A stretch of DNA of 64,000 nucleotides from Microvirga calopogonii (GCF_003347665.1 NZ_QDGA01000002.1:1-64000); one strand, 5' to 3'; counted from the first letter of the stretch, positions 48,529 to 58,103 are shown. Notes: a model not told the origin generated them from the sequence alone. Numbers and translations: made by a program.

Positions 48529-48621
48529 GATGCCGATGGCAATGGCGCCAAGGAGGCGATTCAGGTCGCCACCCTGTCCAAGAACCTCAAGCTCACCAAC
48601 CTCGACTTCTTTGTCATCTGA
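48529..48621 (+). pseudogene. Detached C-terminal end of the RTX protein (30 codons after the TAG)
   Basis: In the same frame, immediately after the TAG, the sequence encodes DADGNGAKEAIQ, then VATLSKNLKLTNLDFFVI and a TGA stop. This matches the standard ending of RTX type I secretion substrates (hydrophobic D-F-F-V-I terminus). It has no start of its own. It is expressed only if the TAG is read through. Confidence 0.8.
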
Positions 48622-48644
48622 GACCGTCCTGGCTGGACAGGTTC

Positions 48645-48736
48645 CACCGTCATGCCCGCGCTTGCCGCAGGCATCCACGTCTTTTGACACTACGGCTCAA
48701 AGACGTGGATGGCCGGCACAAGGCCGGCCACGACAT
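48645..48736. repeat. Degenerate palindromic intergenic repeat, family A copy 5
   Basis: It begins CACCGTCATGCCCGC and ends GGATGGCCGGC-acaag-GCCGGCC-acgacatgg. The right hairpin is conserved; the left is diverged (ATGCCCGCGCTTGCCGCAGGCAT). An internal inverted pair, CCACGTCTTT/AAAGACGTGG, spans the middle. Confidence 0.7.
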
Positions 48737-48772
48737 GGAGGGAATATCCACCCCACCTCCTACCGAGACGTT

Positions 48773-48828
48773 ATGTTCGTTGACGCGACAGCCGCTCCGC
48801 AGTACCGGTTGTTCGAAAGAACGAACAT
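48773..48828 (+). promoter_or_regulatory. Candidate structured leader of metX with two competing stems
   Basis: ATGTTCGTT (48773-48781) is the exact reverse complement of AACGAACAT (48820-48828), while GTTC-GAAA-GAAC (48811-48822) forms a tight tetraloop hairpin that shares bases with it. The two structures exclude each other and end 9 nt before the metX start. It does not resemble the known SAM-II consensus I remember. It could also be a DNA operator. Confidence 0.35.
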
Positions 48829-48837
48829 TTCCGCTCA

Positions 48838-50010
48838 ATGATGTCCTTTGCGCCCCTGTCCTCCGAACCGCGAAGCCAGGTCGACGACCCGTCGAGCCTG
48901 GTCATGCGCTTTGGCGCGGACGAGCCCCTGATGATGGATTCCGGGGTGGCTCTGGCCCCCTGGCAGATTGCCTACCAGACTTACGGCACCCTGAACGCGG
49001 ACCGATCCAACGCCGTCCTGATCTGCCATGCCCTGACCGGCGACCAGCATGTGGCGAACGACAATCCGGTGACGGGCAAGCCCGGCTGGTGGCTGACCAT
49101 GGTGGGCCCCGGCAAGCCGGTGGACACGAACCGTTTCTTCGTGATCTGCGCCAACGTGATCGGCGGCTGCATGGGCACCACGGGCCCGGCCTCCATCAAC
49201 CCGGTCACGGGCGAGCCCTATGCCCTCGACTTCCCGGTCGTCACCGTCCGGGACATGGTGCGGGCGCAGGCCGCTTTGATCGACAAGCTCGGGATCGAGA
49301 GCCTGTTCTGCGTCGTCGGCGGCTCCATGGGCGGCATGCAGGTGCTGCAATGGGCGGTGAGCTATTCGAATCGGGTCTTTTCGGCCCTGCCCATCGCGAC
49401 GGCCGCCCGCCATTCCGCCCAGAACATCGCCTTCCACGAGGTCGGCCGCCAGGCCGTGATGGCCGATCCGGAGTGGCGCAGTGGGCGCTACCTGACCGAG
49501 GGCACGCGCCCCTCCAAGGGCCTCGCCGTCGCCCGCATGGGCGCGCATATCACCTATCTGTCCGAGATGGCCCTGCACCGGAAGTTCGGACGCAACTTCC
49601 AGGACCGCAGCGCCCCGACCTTCTCCTTCGACGCCGATTTTCAGATCGAGAGCTACCTGCGCTACCAGGGCATCTCCTTCGTCGAGCGGTTCGACGCCAA
49701 TTCCTATCTCTACGTCACCCGTGCGATGGATTATTTCGACATCGCGGCGGAGCATGGCGGCTCTCTCGCCAAGGCCTTCAAGGGCTCGGCCACGCGCTTC
49801 TGCGTGATCTCGTTCACCTCCGACTGGCTGTTCCCCACCTCCGACTCGCGGGCCATCGTCCACGCGCTCAACGCGGCGGCCGCCTCCGTCGGTTTCGTCG
49901 AGGTGGAAAGCGACAAGGGGCACGACGCCTTCCTGCTCGAGGAGCCCGAGATGTTCGCGGCCGCCCGCGGCTTCATCGACGCGGCCGCGCGGGTGCGGGG
50001 GATCGCATGA
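48838..50010 (+). CDS. metX: Homoserine O-acetyltransferase
   Basis: 390 aa alpha/beta-hydrolase-fold enzyme that acylates homoserine in methionine synthesis. The nucleophile is Ser163 in [13 protein letters not shown]; the [10 protein letters not shown] loop and the C-terminal KGHDAFL, with its catalytic Asp and His region, are intact. ATG 48838 and ATG 48841 are both possible. The stop overlaps the metW start by 4 bp, the conserved metXW arrangement. Confidence 0.96.
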   Translation: MMSFAPLSSEPRSQVDDPSSLVMRFGADEPLMMDSGVALAPWQIAYQTYGTLNADRSNAVLICHALTGDQHVANDNPVTGKPGWWLTMVGPGKPVDTNRFFVICANVIGGCMGTTGPASINPVTGEPYALDFPVVTVRDMVRAQAALIDKLGIESLFCVVGGSMGGMQVLQWAVSYSNRVFSALPIATAARHSAQNIAFHEVGRQAVMADPEWRSGRYLTEGTRPSKGLAVARMGAHITYLSEMALHRKFGRNFQDRSAPTFSFDADFQIESYLRYQGISFVERFDANSYLYVTRAMDYFDIAAEHGGSLAKAFKGSATRFCVISFTSDWLFPTSDSRAIVHALNAAAASVGFVEVESDKGHDAFLLEEPEMFAAARGFIDAAARVRGIA

Positions 50011-50651
50011 GCCTGCCGGCCACCCTGCCCCTGACCGACAGCGAGACCGGCCACCGCCTCGACTTCCTCCTGGTGGCCGACATGGTCGAGCCGGGCTCCC
50101 GCGTGCTCGACATCGGCTGCGGCGACGGTTCCCTGCTCGCCATCCTGCGCGACCGCAGGCAAGTCGACGGGCGCGGCATCGAGATTTCGCGCGAGGGCGT
50201 GAATGCGTGCCTCGCCAAGGGCCTGCCGGTCATCCAGGGCGACGCGGACACGGACCTCGCCGATTATCCGGACGATGCCTTCGATTACGTGATCCTCTCG
50301 CAGACGATCCAGGCGACGCGCCAGCCCAAGGTCGTGCTGGAGCATCTCCTGCGCATCGGCCGCCGGGCCATCGTGTCCTTCCCGAATTTCGGCCATTGGC
50401 GCGTGCGGTTCGACCTCAGCTTCCGCGGCCGGATGCCCATGACCGAGAACCTCCCCTATTCCTGGTACGACACGCCGAACATCCATTTCTGCACCATCCG
50501 CGACTTCGTGGAGCTGTGCCGGGAAGTGGGCGCCCAGATGGAAAAGGCGGTCGCGCTCAATGCCGGCGGCCAGCCCATGCGCGTCACCCTGCCCTGGTGG
50601 GTGTGGAACCTGCTCGGCGACCAGGGCGTGTTCCTGCTGAAGCGGCGGTAA
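50007..50651 (+). CDS. metW: Methionine biosynthesis protein MetW
   Basis: 214 aa methyltransferase-fold protein with [15 protein letters not shown] near residue 34 and the MetW signature [14 protein letters not shown]. MetW is needed with MetX for homoserine acetylation in several proteobacteria, probably as an activator instead of a true methyltransferase. ATGA overlap with metX indicates coupled translation. The family B repeat begins 14 bp after its stop. Confidence 0.96.
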   Translation: MSLPATLPLTDSETGHRLDFLLVADMVEPGSRVLDIGCGDGSLLAILRDRRQVDGRGIEISREGVNACLAKGLPVIQGDADTDLADYPDDAFDYVILSQTIQATRQPKVVLEHLLRIGRRAIVSFPNFGHWRVRFDLSFRGRMPMTENLPYSWYDTPNIHFCTIRDFVELCREVGAQMEKAVALNAGGQPMRVTLPWWVWNLLGDQGVFLLKRR

Positions 50652-50664
50652 TACTCCACGCGCC

Positions 50665-50799
50665 GTCATTCCGGGGCCGCGGAGCGGAACCCGGGATCCA
50701 TAACCGCTGACCGCGCAGAAATACGTGTACCGCTGGGAGCCTCTTCCTGAACCGTGGTGTTTATGGGTTCCGGGCTCGCCTTCGGCGCCCCGGAATGAC
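50665..50799. repeat. Long palindromic intergenic repeat, family B copy 1
   Basis: 135 bp bounded by GTCATTCCGGGGC and GCCCCGGAATGAC (perfect inverted ends), with inner complementary arms GGAACCCGGGATCCATAA and TTATGGGTTCCGGGC around a 55 bp centre. The second copy is at 55244-55380. Confidence 0.88.
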
Positions 50800-50811
50800 A
50801 CTGGGAGAGCC

Positions 50812-51744
50812 CTACCCCTCCCGCTCCGCCAGCGGGTGCAGGTCGCGCACCATGCTCTTCAGGCGCTCGTCCAGCACATGGGTGTAGATCTGGGTCGTCG
50901 AGATGTCGGAATGACCCAGCAGTTCCTGCACGACGCGCAGGTCGGCACCGTTCTGGAGCAGGTGGCTGGCGAAGGCGTGGCGGAGCACGTGGGGGCTGAC
51001 CTTGTCGGCCCTTAGGCCCGCCGCCCCGGCCACCGCTTTCAGGTCGCGGGCGAACGCCTGGCGGGTGAGATGGCCGCTCTCGCTGTCGGCCGGGAACAGC
51101 CAGGGGCCGACGGCCTTCTTCTGCTCCTCCATCAGGGCGAGATAGGCCCGCGCCGCATCCCGGGCCGCCTCGGTGAGGGGAACGAGCCGTTCCTTCGCGC
51201 CCTTGCCGCGCACCACGAGAAAGCGGTCGCGGGTCCGGGCGGCGCTGCTCGGCAGGGCGATCAGCTCCGAGACGCGCAGGCCCGTGGCATAGAGCAGCTC
51301 CAGCAGGCAGGCCATGCGGGCGGCGCGCAGGCGGTCGGCAGGCGTGGCCTGCGGGTGCCCGACGCCCTCATAGGCCACCCGCAGCAGGCGGTCGACCTCG
51401 GCGACGGAGAGAACTTTTGGAAGCGCCCTCCCCCGTTTCGGCGCCGAGACGGCCGCCGTCGGGTCCGCCGGGGCATAGCCTTCCACGTAAAGGAACTTGT
51501 GGAACTGGCGCACCGCCGAGAGGCGGCGGGCCGCCGAGGAGGCCTTCAGGCCCCGCTCCTCGAGGCTCGCCATGAAGCCCCGCACAACGGCCGAGGTCGC
51601 ATTGTCGGGCTGGCCGCCGGCTTCTTTTAGGTAAGCGAGATAATCGTCCAGGTCGCGCCGGTAGGCGTCGAGCGTGTTCTTGGAGGCGCCGCGCTCGGCG
51701 GCGAGCATGTCAAGGAAAAGGCTGGCGTGGCGTGCGCCGCTCAT
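50812..51744 (-). CDS. xerD: Site-specific tyrosine recombinase XerD
   Basis: 310 aa. With XerC it resolves chromosome dimers at dif. The catalytic residues are all present: Arg157, Lys182, His252, Arg255 (HVLRHAFA), His278 and the nucleophile Tyr287 (QIYTHV). The SAM-like N-terminal core-binding domain covers about 8-95. It is not next to an att site or phage genes, so it is the housekeeping recombinase. Its ATG overlaps the stop of a small upstream gene. Confidence 0.95.
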   Translation of the reverse strand: MSGARHASLFLDMLAAERGASKNTLDAYRRDLDDYLAYLKEAGGQPDNATSAVVRGFMASLEERGLKASSAARRLSAVRQFHKFLYVEGYAPADPTAAVSAPKRGRALPKVLSVAEVDRLLRVAYEGVGHPQATPADRLRAARMACLLELLYATGLRVSELIALPSSAARTRDRFLVVRGKGAKERLVPLTEAARDAARAYLALMEEQKKAVGPWLFPADSESGHLTRQAFARDLKAVAGAAGLRADKVSPHVLRHAFASHLLQNGADLRVVQELLGHSDISTTQIYTHVLDERLKSMVRDLHPLAEREG

Positions 51745-51890
51745 GAAGACGAGGGCGTCTTGCTGGTATGCACCGGAACCGAGATCTCGCGCGGATCGGG
51801 CTGGACAAAGGTCGCCAGGGCGATCATGGCGGCAAAGCCAAGGCCCGCGAGGACGGCGACGACGAAGAGAAATCGGAACAGGGTGGGCAC
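51741..51890 (-). CDS. Small single-pass membrane protein upstream of xerD
   Basis: 49 aa with a GTG start at 51890 and AGAGG upstream. One membrane helix (about residues 4-28, LFRFLFVVAVLAGLGFAAMIAL) is followed by FVQPDPREISVPV. Tiny proteins of this form occur between aroK and xerD in related genomes. The stop overlaps the xerD ATG by 4 bp (ATGA), so translation is coupled. Function unknown. Confidence 0.72.
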   Translation of the reverse strand: MPTLFRFLFVVAVLAGLGFAAMIALATFVQPDPREISVPVHTSKTPSSS

Positions 51891-52030
51891 GTGAGCCTCT
51901 TGAAGCGTTGAACCGCTAGAACCATGCCAGGGCCTGGAAGGCAAGTCCTTGACTTCTGTTAAGTTTGACCGGGACGGGAGGATAACACCCTTGTGACAGG
52001 GCGCTACGCCCGTGCCGGCCCGGACAATGA

Positions 52031-52079
52031 GCTCCGGATAGCTCCCAAAAGTGCATTCCACTTTTTGGCCCGATGCTCT
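52031..52079. repeat. Intergenic repeat, family C copy 2
   Basis: It shares AGTGnATTCCACT and GGCCCGATGCTCT with copy 1 at 9977-10028; AAAAGTG-cattc-CACTTTT forms the central hairpin. It ends inside the codons of the more upstream aroK start candidate (ATG 52073), arguing that this ATG belongs to the repeat. Confidence 0.6.
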
Positions 52080-52090
52080 ACGACATTCAC

Positions 52091-52723
52091 ATGAACAATA
52101 TCAGCCGCTTCAATTCGCTCGATGAAGTCGGCGGGCAAAACCAGGCAAGCCAGCGCGGCCACCCCGTGACCCGCCAGCTCGGCACGCGATCGATTGTGCT
52201 CGTCGGGCTCATGGGCGCCGGGAAGAGCACCGTGGGCCGCAGACTCGCGCAGGCGCTCAAGCTGCCTTTCCGTGACGCCGATCACGAGATCGAGGCCGCC
52301 GCCGGCATGACCATCCCCGAGATCTTCGCCATCCACGGCGAGGATCATTTCCGCGACGGCGAGCGACGCGTGATCGCCCGTCTCCTGCAGGAAGGGCCGA
52401 TCGTGCTCGCCACCGGCGGCGGAGCCTTCATGAACGAGGAGACCCGAGGCCGCATCGCCGAGAACGGCGTCTCGCTCTGGCTCAAGGCCGATCTCGACAT
52501 CCTCATGCGCCGCGTCCGCAAGCGGGCGACCCGCCCGCTGCTGCAGAACCCAGACCCGGAGGGCACCATGCGCCGCCTGATGGAGCAGCGCTATCCGGTC
52601 TATGCCACGGCGGACATCACCCTCGATTCCCACGAGGCGCCGCACGACCGGGTGGTCGCCGACGCCATCAAGGCACTGGGCGATTGGTTCGCACGCGAAC
52701 AACAAGGGAGCGCCGAAGCATGA
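52091..52723 (+). CDS. aroK: Shikimate kinase
   Basis: 210 aa. It phosphorylates shikimate in the common aromatic pathway. The P-loop GLMGAGKST is at residues 39-47; DADHEIE and the GGGAFM shikimate site follow. ATG 52091 is preferred because the other candidate, ATG 52073, lies in a repeat element. The stop overlaps the aroB start by 4 bp. The order aroK-aroB-CorC is common in alphaproteobacteria. Confidence 0.94.
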   Translation: MNNISRFNSLDEVGGQNQASQRGHPVTRQLGTRSIVLVGLMGAGKSTVGRRLAQALKLPFRDADHEIEAAAGMTIPEIFAIHGEDHFRDGERRVIARLLQEGPIVLATGGGAFMNEETRGRIAENGVSLWLKADLDILMRRVRKRATRPLLQNPDPEGTMRRLMEQRYPVYATADITLDSHEAPHDRVVADAIKALGDWFAREQQGSAEA

Positions 52724-53868
52724 CGCCGCTGGCTGCCCGGACGGAGGGCTCCTCCTTCATCACGGTTCCGGTCCCGCTCGGCGACAGGGCCTACGACATC
52801 CTGGTCGGACGCGGCCTGATCGAGACGGCCGGAGCACGGATCGCCGCTCTTGGTGCCCGTGCCGCCGCCATCGTGACGGACGAGCATGTGGGACCGCTTT
52901 ATGCCGGCGCTCTGGCGGGCGCCCTGGAGGCCCAGGGCCTGCGCGCCTCGGTCGTCACGCTTCCCCCCGGCGAGGCCACCAAGTCCTATGCCAGCCTGGA
53001 ACGGGTCTGCGACGCGGTGCTGGCCGCGAAGATCGAGCGCGGCGACCTCGTGGTGGCGCTCGGCGGCGGCGTGATCGGGGATCTGGCGGGCTTTGCGGCC
53101 GCCGTGGTGCGCCGGGGCGTGCGCTTCGTCCAGGTGCCGACCACCCTGCTCTCGCAGGTCGATTCCTCCGTCGGCGGCAAGACCGGCATCAACTCCCGTC
53201 ACGGCAAGAACCTCGTCGGCGCCTTCCACCAGCCGAGCCTGGTGCTAGCCGACACGGCCCTCCTCGACACCCTGCCGGTCCGCGAGATGCGCGCCGGTTA
53301 CGCCGAGGTGGCGAAATACGGCCTCATCGACGACGAGCGCTTCTTCGCCTGGTGCGAGGCCAACTGGCAGGGCGTCTTCGCCGGCGGCCCCGAGCGGGAC
53401 GAGGCCGTGGCGCAGAGCTGCCGGGCCAAGGCCGACGTAGTGGTGCGAGACGAGCACGAGAACGGCGACAGGGCCCTGCTCAATCTCGGCCATACCTTCG
53501 GCCACGCCCTCGAGCGGATCACCCGTTACGATTCCACCCGTCTCGTCCATGGCGAGGGCGTCGCCATCGGGCTGGCCCTCGCCTTCCGCTTCTCCGCCTC
53601 GCTCGGGCTGTGCCCGGCAGCGGATGCCGAGCGCGTCGAGGCCCATCTGGCGGCCGCTGGACTTCCCACGCGCCTTTCCCATGTTCCGGGTGGCTGCGGC
53701 ACGGTCGACGAGCTCCTCGACGCCATGGCCCAGGACAAGAAGGTGAAGGGCGGCGCCCTGACCTTCATCCTGGCCCGGGGCATCGGCCGGAGCTTCATCG
53801 CTCCCAGTGTCGAGGCCGACAAGGTCCGCAGCTTCCTGGTCAGCGAACTCGAACCGTCACGCTCATGA
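52720..53868 (+). CDS. aroB: 3-dehydroquinate synthase
   Basis: 382 aa. It converts DAHP to 3-dehydroquinate using transient NAD oxidation. The NAD-binding stretch GGGVIGDLAGFAAA and metal-ligand regions with LVHGEGVAIGLALAFRFS and LGHTFGHALE are present. ATG 52720 overlaps the aroK TGA (ATGA), and the stop overlaps the CorC-like gene start, so three genes are translationally coupled. Confidence 0.97.
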   Translation: MTPLAARTEGSSFITVPVPLGDRAYDILVGRGLIETAGARIAALGARAAAIVTDEHVGPLYAGALAGALEAQGLRASVVTLPPGEATKSYASLERVCDAVLAAKIERGDLVVALGGGVIGDLAGFAAAVVRRGVRFVQVPTTLLSQVDSSVGGKTGINSRHGKNLVGAFHQPSLVLADTALLDTLPVREMRAGYAEVAKYGLIDDERFFAWCEANWQGVFAGGPERDEAVAQSCRAKADVVVRDEHENGDRALLNLGHTFGHALERITRYDSTRLVHGEGVAIGLALAFRFSASLGLCPAADAERVEAHLAAAGLPTRLSHVPGGCGTVDELLDAMAQDKKVKGGALTFILARGIGRSFIAPSVEADKVRSFLVSELEPSRS

Positions 53869-55163
53869 TCGAAGAATCCTTTGGCGATCTCTGGTTTGCA
53901 GCCCTGGTCGTCATCTTCTGTCTTCTGCTCTCGGCCTTCTTCTCGGCCGGCGAGACGGCCTTCACCGGCGCATCGCGCTCCCGCATGCTGGTTCTGGAAA
54001 AAGGCGGAGACACGCGCGCCAAGCTGGTGAACCGCCTGCTCGAGATACGCGAGCGCTTCATCGGCACGGTGCTGATCGGCAACAACATCGTCAATATCGG
54101 CGTCTCGTCCTTCGCCACCAGCGTGCTCGTGGCGATCTTCGGCCACGAGGGCGCGATCTACGCCACCGTGCTCATGTCGATCCTGGTGATCGTCTTCGCC
54201 GAGGTGCTGCCGAAGACCGTCGCGATCTCCTCCCCCGAAACCGTCTCGCTCGCTCTCTCGCGGCCCATGACGTGGGCCGTGGCGCTGATCGGACCGCTTG
54301 CCATCGCGATCGAGCGGATCGTGCGGCTCATGCTGCGCCCGTTCGGCATCAAGATCGGGGCGAACACGCCGATCCTTTCCGCCAGCGAGGAAATCCGCGG
54401 GCAGGTCGCTTTGCTGCACAAGGAAGGCGGCGTGGCGAAGGTGGAACGCGACATGCTGGGCGGCCTCCTCGACCTCGAAGACCTGACCGTCTCGGAGGTC
54501 ATGGTCCACCGCACCAAGATGCGCACCATCAACGCGGATCTCTCGTCGGAGGAGATCGTCCGCGAGGTGCTGTCCTCGCCCTATACCCGCATGCCGCTCT
54601 GGCGCGAGAGCCAGGAGAACATCGTCGGTGTGCTCCACGCCAAGGACCTCCTGCGCGCCCTCGATGCGGTCGGCGGCGATGCGAGCAGGCTGAGGGTCGA
54701 GGCAATCGCGCTCGAAACCTGGTTCGTGCCGGACACCACGTCGCTGCGCGACCAGTTGAAGGCTTTTCTGGCGAAGAAGACGCACTTCGCCCTCGTGGTC
54801 GACGAGTACGGCGAGGTGATGGGACTGGTGACGCTCGAGGACATCCTCGAGGAGATCGTCGGCGACATCAAGGACGAGCACGATCTCTCGGTCCAGGGCG
54901 TGCGACCGCAGCCGAACGGCTCGGTGAATGTCGACGGCTCCGTGCCGATCCGCGACCTCAACCGCGCCATGGACTGGAACCTGCCCGACGAGGAGGCGAC
55001 CACCATCGCGGGCCTCGTCATCCACGAGGCGCAGACCATCCCCGATACGGGCCAGATCTTCACCTTCCACGGCTTCCGCTTCCAGGTGCTGCGCAAATCG
55101 CGCAACCGGATCATGGCGCTGAGAATCACCCCGCTCGCCCTGGTGCGCCCCCGGGCCGAATAA
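53865..55163 (+). CDS. Hemolysin-like CNNM/CorC family transporter (DUF21 + CBS pair)
   Basis: 432 aa. The N-terminal DUF21 membrane domain (about 1-185, with FFSAGETAFTGASRSRM and FAEVLPKT) is followed by a CBS pair (about 205-330) and a CorC_HlyC domain (about 350-430). Homologues transport magnesium or resist divalent cations; the hemolysin name is historical. The ATG at 53865 overlaps the aroB stop. Confidence 0.93.
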   Translation: MIEESFGDLWFAALVVIFCLLLSAFFSAGETAFTGASRSRMLVLEKGGDTRAKLVNRLLEIRERFIGTVLIGNNIVNIGVSSFATSVLVAIFGHEGAIYATVLMSILVIVFAEVLPKTVAISSPETVSLALSRPMTWAVALIGPLAIAIERIVRLMLRPFGIKIGANTPILSASEEIRGQVALLHKEGGVAKVERDMLGGLLDLEDLTVSEVMVHRTKMRTINADLSSEEIVREVLSSPYTRMPLWRESQENIVGVLHAKDLLRALDAVGGDASRLRVEAIALETWFVPDTTSLRDQLKAFLAKKTHFALVVDEYGEVMGLVTLEDILEEIVGDIKDEHDLSVQGVRPQPNGSVNVDGSVPIRDLNRAMDWNLPDEEATTIAGLVIHEAQTIPDTGQIFTFHGFRFQVLRKSRNRIMALRITPLALVRPRAE

Positions 55164-55192
55164 TGGCGGAGATACGCTGTCTGCCCCTCTTA

Positions 55193-55235
55193 CGTCATCC
55201 CCGGCCTTGGGCCGGTGATCTCGATCGATAGAGGC
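55193..55235. repeat. Half of a family A repeat
   Basis: ACGTCATCCCCGGC-cttgg-GCCGGTGATCTCGAT is one arm only. It lies directly beside the family B copy at 55244. The missing second arm suggests truncation. Confidence 0.65.
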
Positions 55236-55243
55236 GCAGCACT

Positions 55244-55380
55244 GTCATTCCGGGGCCGCGAAGCGGAACCCGGAACCCATACCCGCCGACGCTGCAGGAA
55301 GAGGCGTATTCCGGCCCACTCCTTCTTCACAACGTCGAGTTTATGGGTTCCGGGTTCGCCTGCGGCGTCCCGGAATGACA
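55244..55380. repeat. Long palindromic intergenic repeat, family B copy 2
   Basis: 137 bp with ends GTCATTCCGGGGC and GTCCCGGAATGAC, inner arms GGAACCCGGAACCCATA and TATGGGTTCCGGGTT, and an unrelated centre compared with copy 1. It lies between convergent genes. Confidence 0.88.
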
Positions 55381-55440
55381 GGGGCAGCGCGTTACGCCAT
55401 CGCAATTATCGATACACGGACATGAGAGCGGAGCGTGCCT

Positions 55441-56310
55441 TCACGGCTTCAAAAACGCGACCATCGCGGCATTCACGGCCTCCGGTTCCTCATGCTGGAC
55501 CCAGTGGGTCGCGCTCTCGATCCAGCGAGCGCTGCCGGTCTTACACAAGGCAAGGCTCGCCTCCGCCAAGCCCTTCTCCAGAAACCGGTCGCCTGTTCCC
55601 CAGATGACGAGCGTCGGCGCACGCACGGTCGGATCCTTCATGTCGGGTTTGAACGGCAGCGCCCGGTACCAGTTCAGCATGGTCGTGACCGCGCCGGGTT
55701 GCGACCAGGCCTTCTCGTATTGCGCGATGTCCTCGTCCGAGAACGTTCCGGGGCGGCTCGTGCGCTGGAGCGCGTCCTTGAGACTGCGATAGCCGTTCGC
55801 CGAGAGCATGGCATCGGGCAGCCATGGGATCTGGAAGAACCCCACATAGAGGCTTCGCAGCATCTGGCTCGGGTGCGAACGCATATAGGATCCGGCAACG
55901 GCCGGATGAGGCGCGTTGAGCACGACGAGTTTCTCGACACGATCCGGATATCGCGAGGCTGTCCACCAGGCGACGAGCCCGCCCCAGTCGTGCCCTACCA
56001 GGGAGAACGTGTCGCGTCCGAGTGCATCGGCCAAACCCACGACGTCCTTCGCCAATATGACGAGATCGTAGGCGCGTCGGCCATCGGGCTTGTCGCTGAG
56101 GTTGTAGCCGCGCTGATCAGGCACGAGCACACGAAAGCCCGCCTCGGCCAAAGGACCGATCTGATAGCGCCATCCCCACCAGAATTCTGGAAAACCGTGG
56201 AGCAGGATCACGAGCGGCCCGTCCTCCGGGCCTGCTTCGATGGCATGAAGAGTCAGGCCGTTGACGTGGTGGCGAACGCCCGTTGTGCGCGGATCGAAGC
56301 TTTGCGTCAT
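55441..56310 (-). CDS. Alpha/beta fold hydrolase (epoxide hydrolase-like)
   Basis: 289 aa. The oxyanion motif [10 protein letters not shown] is near residue 38, and the nucleophile is Asp108 in VGHDWGG, as in epoxide hydrolases and haloalkane dehalogenases, whereas esterases have a serine there. [12 protein letters not shown] near the end carries the catalytic histidine. The ATG overlaps the stop of the upstream NdvA-type gene by 3 bp, so the two are coupled. Substrate unknown. Confidence 0.9.
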   Translation of the reverse strand: MTQSFDPRTTGVRHHVNGLTLHAIEAGPEDGPLVILLHGFPEFWWGWRYQIGPLAEAGFRVLVPDQRGYNLSDKPDGRRAYDLVILAKDVVGLADALGRDTFSLVGHDWGGLVAWWTASRYPDRVEKLVVLNAPHPAVAGSYMRSHPSQMLRSLYVGFFQIPWLPDAMLSANGYRSLKDALQRTSRPGTFSDEDIAQYEKAWSQPGAVTTMLNWYRALPFKPDMKDPTVRAPTLVIWGTGDRFLEKGLAEASLALCKTGSARWIESATHWVQHEEPEAVNAAMVAFLKP

Positions 56311-58103
56311 GCGTGTGCCGACACTCTCACGCGCTTGGGCGGAGGCTCCTCGGCGGCCATGAACTGCGCCCTCGCAAGCTCCGCGAAGCGACCGCCCTTC
56401 GCCACGAGGTCGTCGAAGGTTCCGGTCTCGATAACGCGTCCCTGATCGAACACGAGGATGCGGTTGGCGTTGCGGATGGTGGCGAGCCGATGGGCGATGA
56501 CGAAGGTCGTGCGTCCCTTCATCACCTCGTCCAGAGCGAGCTGAAGCTTGCGCTCGGTCGCGGCGTCGAGCGCGCTCGTCGCCTCGTCGAGGATGAGGAT
56601 CGGCGGATTCTTCAGGAGCGCGCGGGCGATCGACAGGCGCTGGCGCTCGCCACCCGACAGGGAGCGCCCGCGCTCGCCGATGACCGTGTCGAGACCTTCC
56701 GACTGCCGGGAGATGAACTCGATGGCCTGCGCCCGTTCCAGCGCTTCGATCATCTCCGCGTCGGTGGCATCTGGCTTCCCGACCTGAAGGTTCTCGCGGA
56801 TGGTGCGGGCGAACAGCATCGGCTCCTGGAACACCACGCCGATATTGCGTCGCAGGGACGAGAGCGTCACGTCGCGGATATCGAGATCGTCGATGCGGAT
56901 GCAGCCCGATTGCGGATCGAAGGCGCGATGAAGGAGGCCCAGGGTGGTCGACTTGCCGGAGCCGGTGGCGCCGACCAGCGCCACGTTCTCGCCCGCCTGC
57001 ACGGTGAAGGTCACGTCCTGCACGGCAGGACGCTTGCCGTCGTAGGAGAAGCTCACGTTGTCGAAGACCACGTCGCCGCGATAGCGCTCCACGTTCCTGG
57101 CATTGGCACGATCGTGAACGGCGGGAGTCGTGTCCAGGATCTCGAAGAATTCCTGCAGTTTCGGCGCCTGCATGAAGAGCTGGTTGATGAAGCTCACCGC
57201 CTGCTCCAGCCGGCCGATCAGCATGGTGGCCATGCTCATGAACATGACCACGTCGCCGATGGTGGCAAGACCGCTCAGGTGCAGCCAGGTGCCGAGCAGG
57301 AAGATCGCCGTGACCGTGATCGTGGCAGAAGCGCGGGACGCGACGGAGGCCAGCGCCCACCAGGACAGCACCGGGTTCTGCGCCTGGAGCAATTGCTGGA
57401 TGATGGTGCGCAGCGAGCGGCTCTCGGCCTCGATGCGGGTGAAGGACTGGATCACCGGCACGTTGCCGAGCGCATCGGAGGCGTGTTCGGCGAGGCTCGA
57501 ATGATAGCGCTCCACGGAACCCTGCAGGGTTTCCGTCTTGCGCAGCACGATGGCGGTGAGAAACGCGAACACCGCGACGAGCGCGACGAGGAGAAGCCCC
57601 AGGCGCCAGTTCAGGAACACGGTGAGCGGCAGGAGGACGACGAGCGCGATGAGAGCCGAGAGATGCTCGCGAAAGAAGCCGAGCCAGAGCCAGGACATGG
57701 CGCCCGAGCCCTCCAGCATCACCTTCAGCACGCGGCCCGAATGGGTCGAGGTGTGGAAGGCGAGCGGCAGTTCGAGCACATGCTCGAAGTAGTTCGCCAC
57801 CACGGACAGCCGCCGGCGATGGGCCAGGCGGTCCGCATGAAGCGCCACGAGCGCGCCGGCGCCGATGGAGAACAATCCGAACGCCACCCAGGCGAGGATG
57901 AGCGGCATGAGAACGCCGAAGGTCACGGGCGGAGAGTTCGGGATCTGGGCCCGGGTGAGAACGTCGATGATGCGCCCGAACAGGATCGGCTCCGCGAAGG
58001 CCGAGATCGCGAGCGCGATATTGGCCAGGGCCAGCAATGCGCCGACCCTCATGTCGGACCCGAGCTGGCCGAGAACACGGATATACAACCTGATCAGCCG
58101 CAT
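56307..58103 (-). CDS. ndvA: Cyclic beta-1,2-glucan ABC exporter, NdvA/ChvA-type
   Basis: 598 aa, one membrane domain (about 20-310) fused to one ATPase domain, which dimerises. Walker [10 protein letters not shown] is at about 371-379; the LSGGERQR signature and [14 protein letters not shown]alker B follow. The N-terminus [14 protein letters not shown] and the overall pattern match NdvA/ChvA glucan exporters, needed for periplasmic glucan and osmoadaptation in rhizobia. No glucan synthase is in the window, so substrate assignment rests on family. Confidence 0.87.
   Translation of the reverse strand: MRLIRLYIRVLGQLGSDMRVGALLALANIALAISAFAEPILFGRIIDVLTRAQIPNSPPVTFGVLMPLILAWVAFGLFSIGAGALVALHADRLAHRRRLSVVANYFEHVLELPLAFHTSTHSGRVLKVMLEGSGAMSWLWLGFFREHLSALIALVVLLPLTVFLNWRLGLLLVALVAVFAFLTAIVLRKTETLQGSVERYHSSLAEHASDALGNVPVIQSFTRIEAESRSLRTIIQQLLQAQNPVLSWWALASVASRASATITVTAIFLLGTWLHLSGLATIGDVVMFMSMATMLIGRLEQAVSFINQLFMQAPKLQEFFEILDTTPAVHDRANARNVERYRGDVVFDNVSFSYDGKRPAVQDVTFTVQAGENVALVGATGSGKSTTLGLLHRAFDPQSGCIRIDDLDIRDVTLSSLRRNIGVVFQEPMLFARTIRENLQVGKPDATDAEMIEALERAQAIEFISRQSEGLDTVIGERGRSLSGGERQRLSIARALLKNPPILILDEATSALDAATERKLQLALDEVMKGRTTFVIAHRLATIRNANRILVFDQGRVIETGTFDDLVAKGGRFAELARAQFMAAEEPPPKRVRVSAHA

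Noticed and set aside
48737..48837. SAM-II riboswitch in front of metX
   Set aside because: Expected in some alphaproteobacteria, but the conserved loop and the GCUAAA-type pseudoknot ending before the ribosome site are not seen here. Only a generic competing-stem candidate is kept.
50812..51744. Tyrosine recombinase as sign of an integrated element
   Set aside because: Sequence and context (next to aroK, small conserved gene upstream) are those of housekeeping XerD; no tRNA, att repeats or phage genes are nearby.
52073..52090. Upstream start of aroK at ATG 52073
   Set aside because: This ATG is part of the family C repeat word GGCCCGATGCTCT, so it is unlikely to be a selected start codon.
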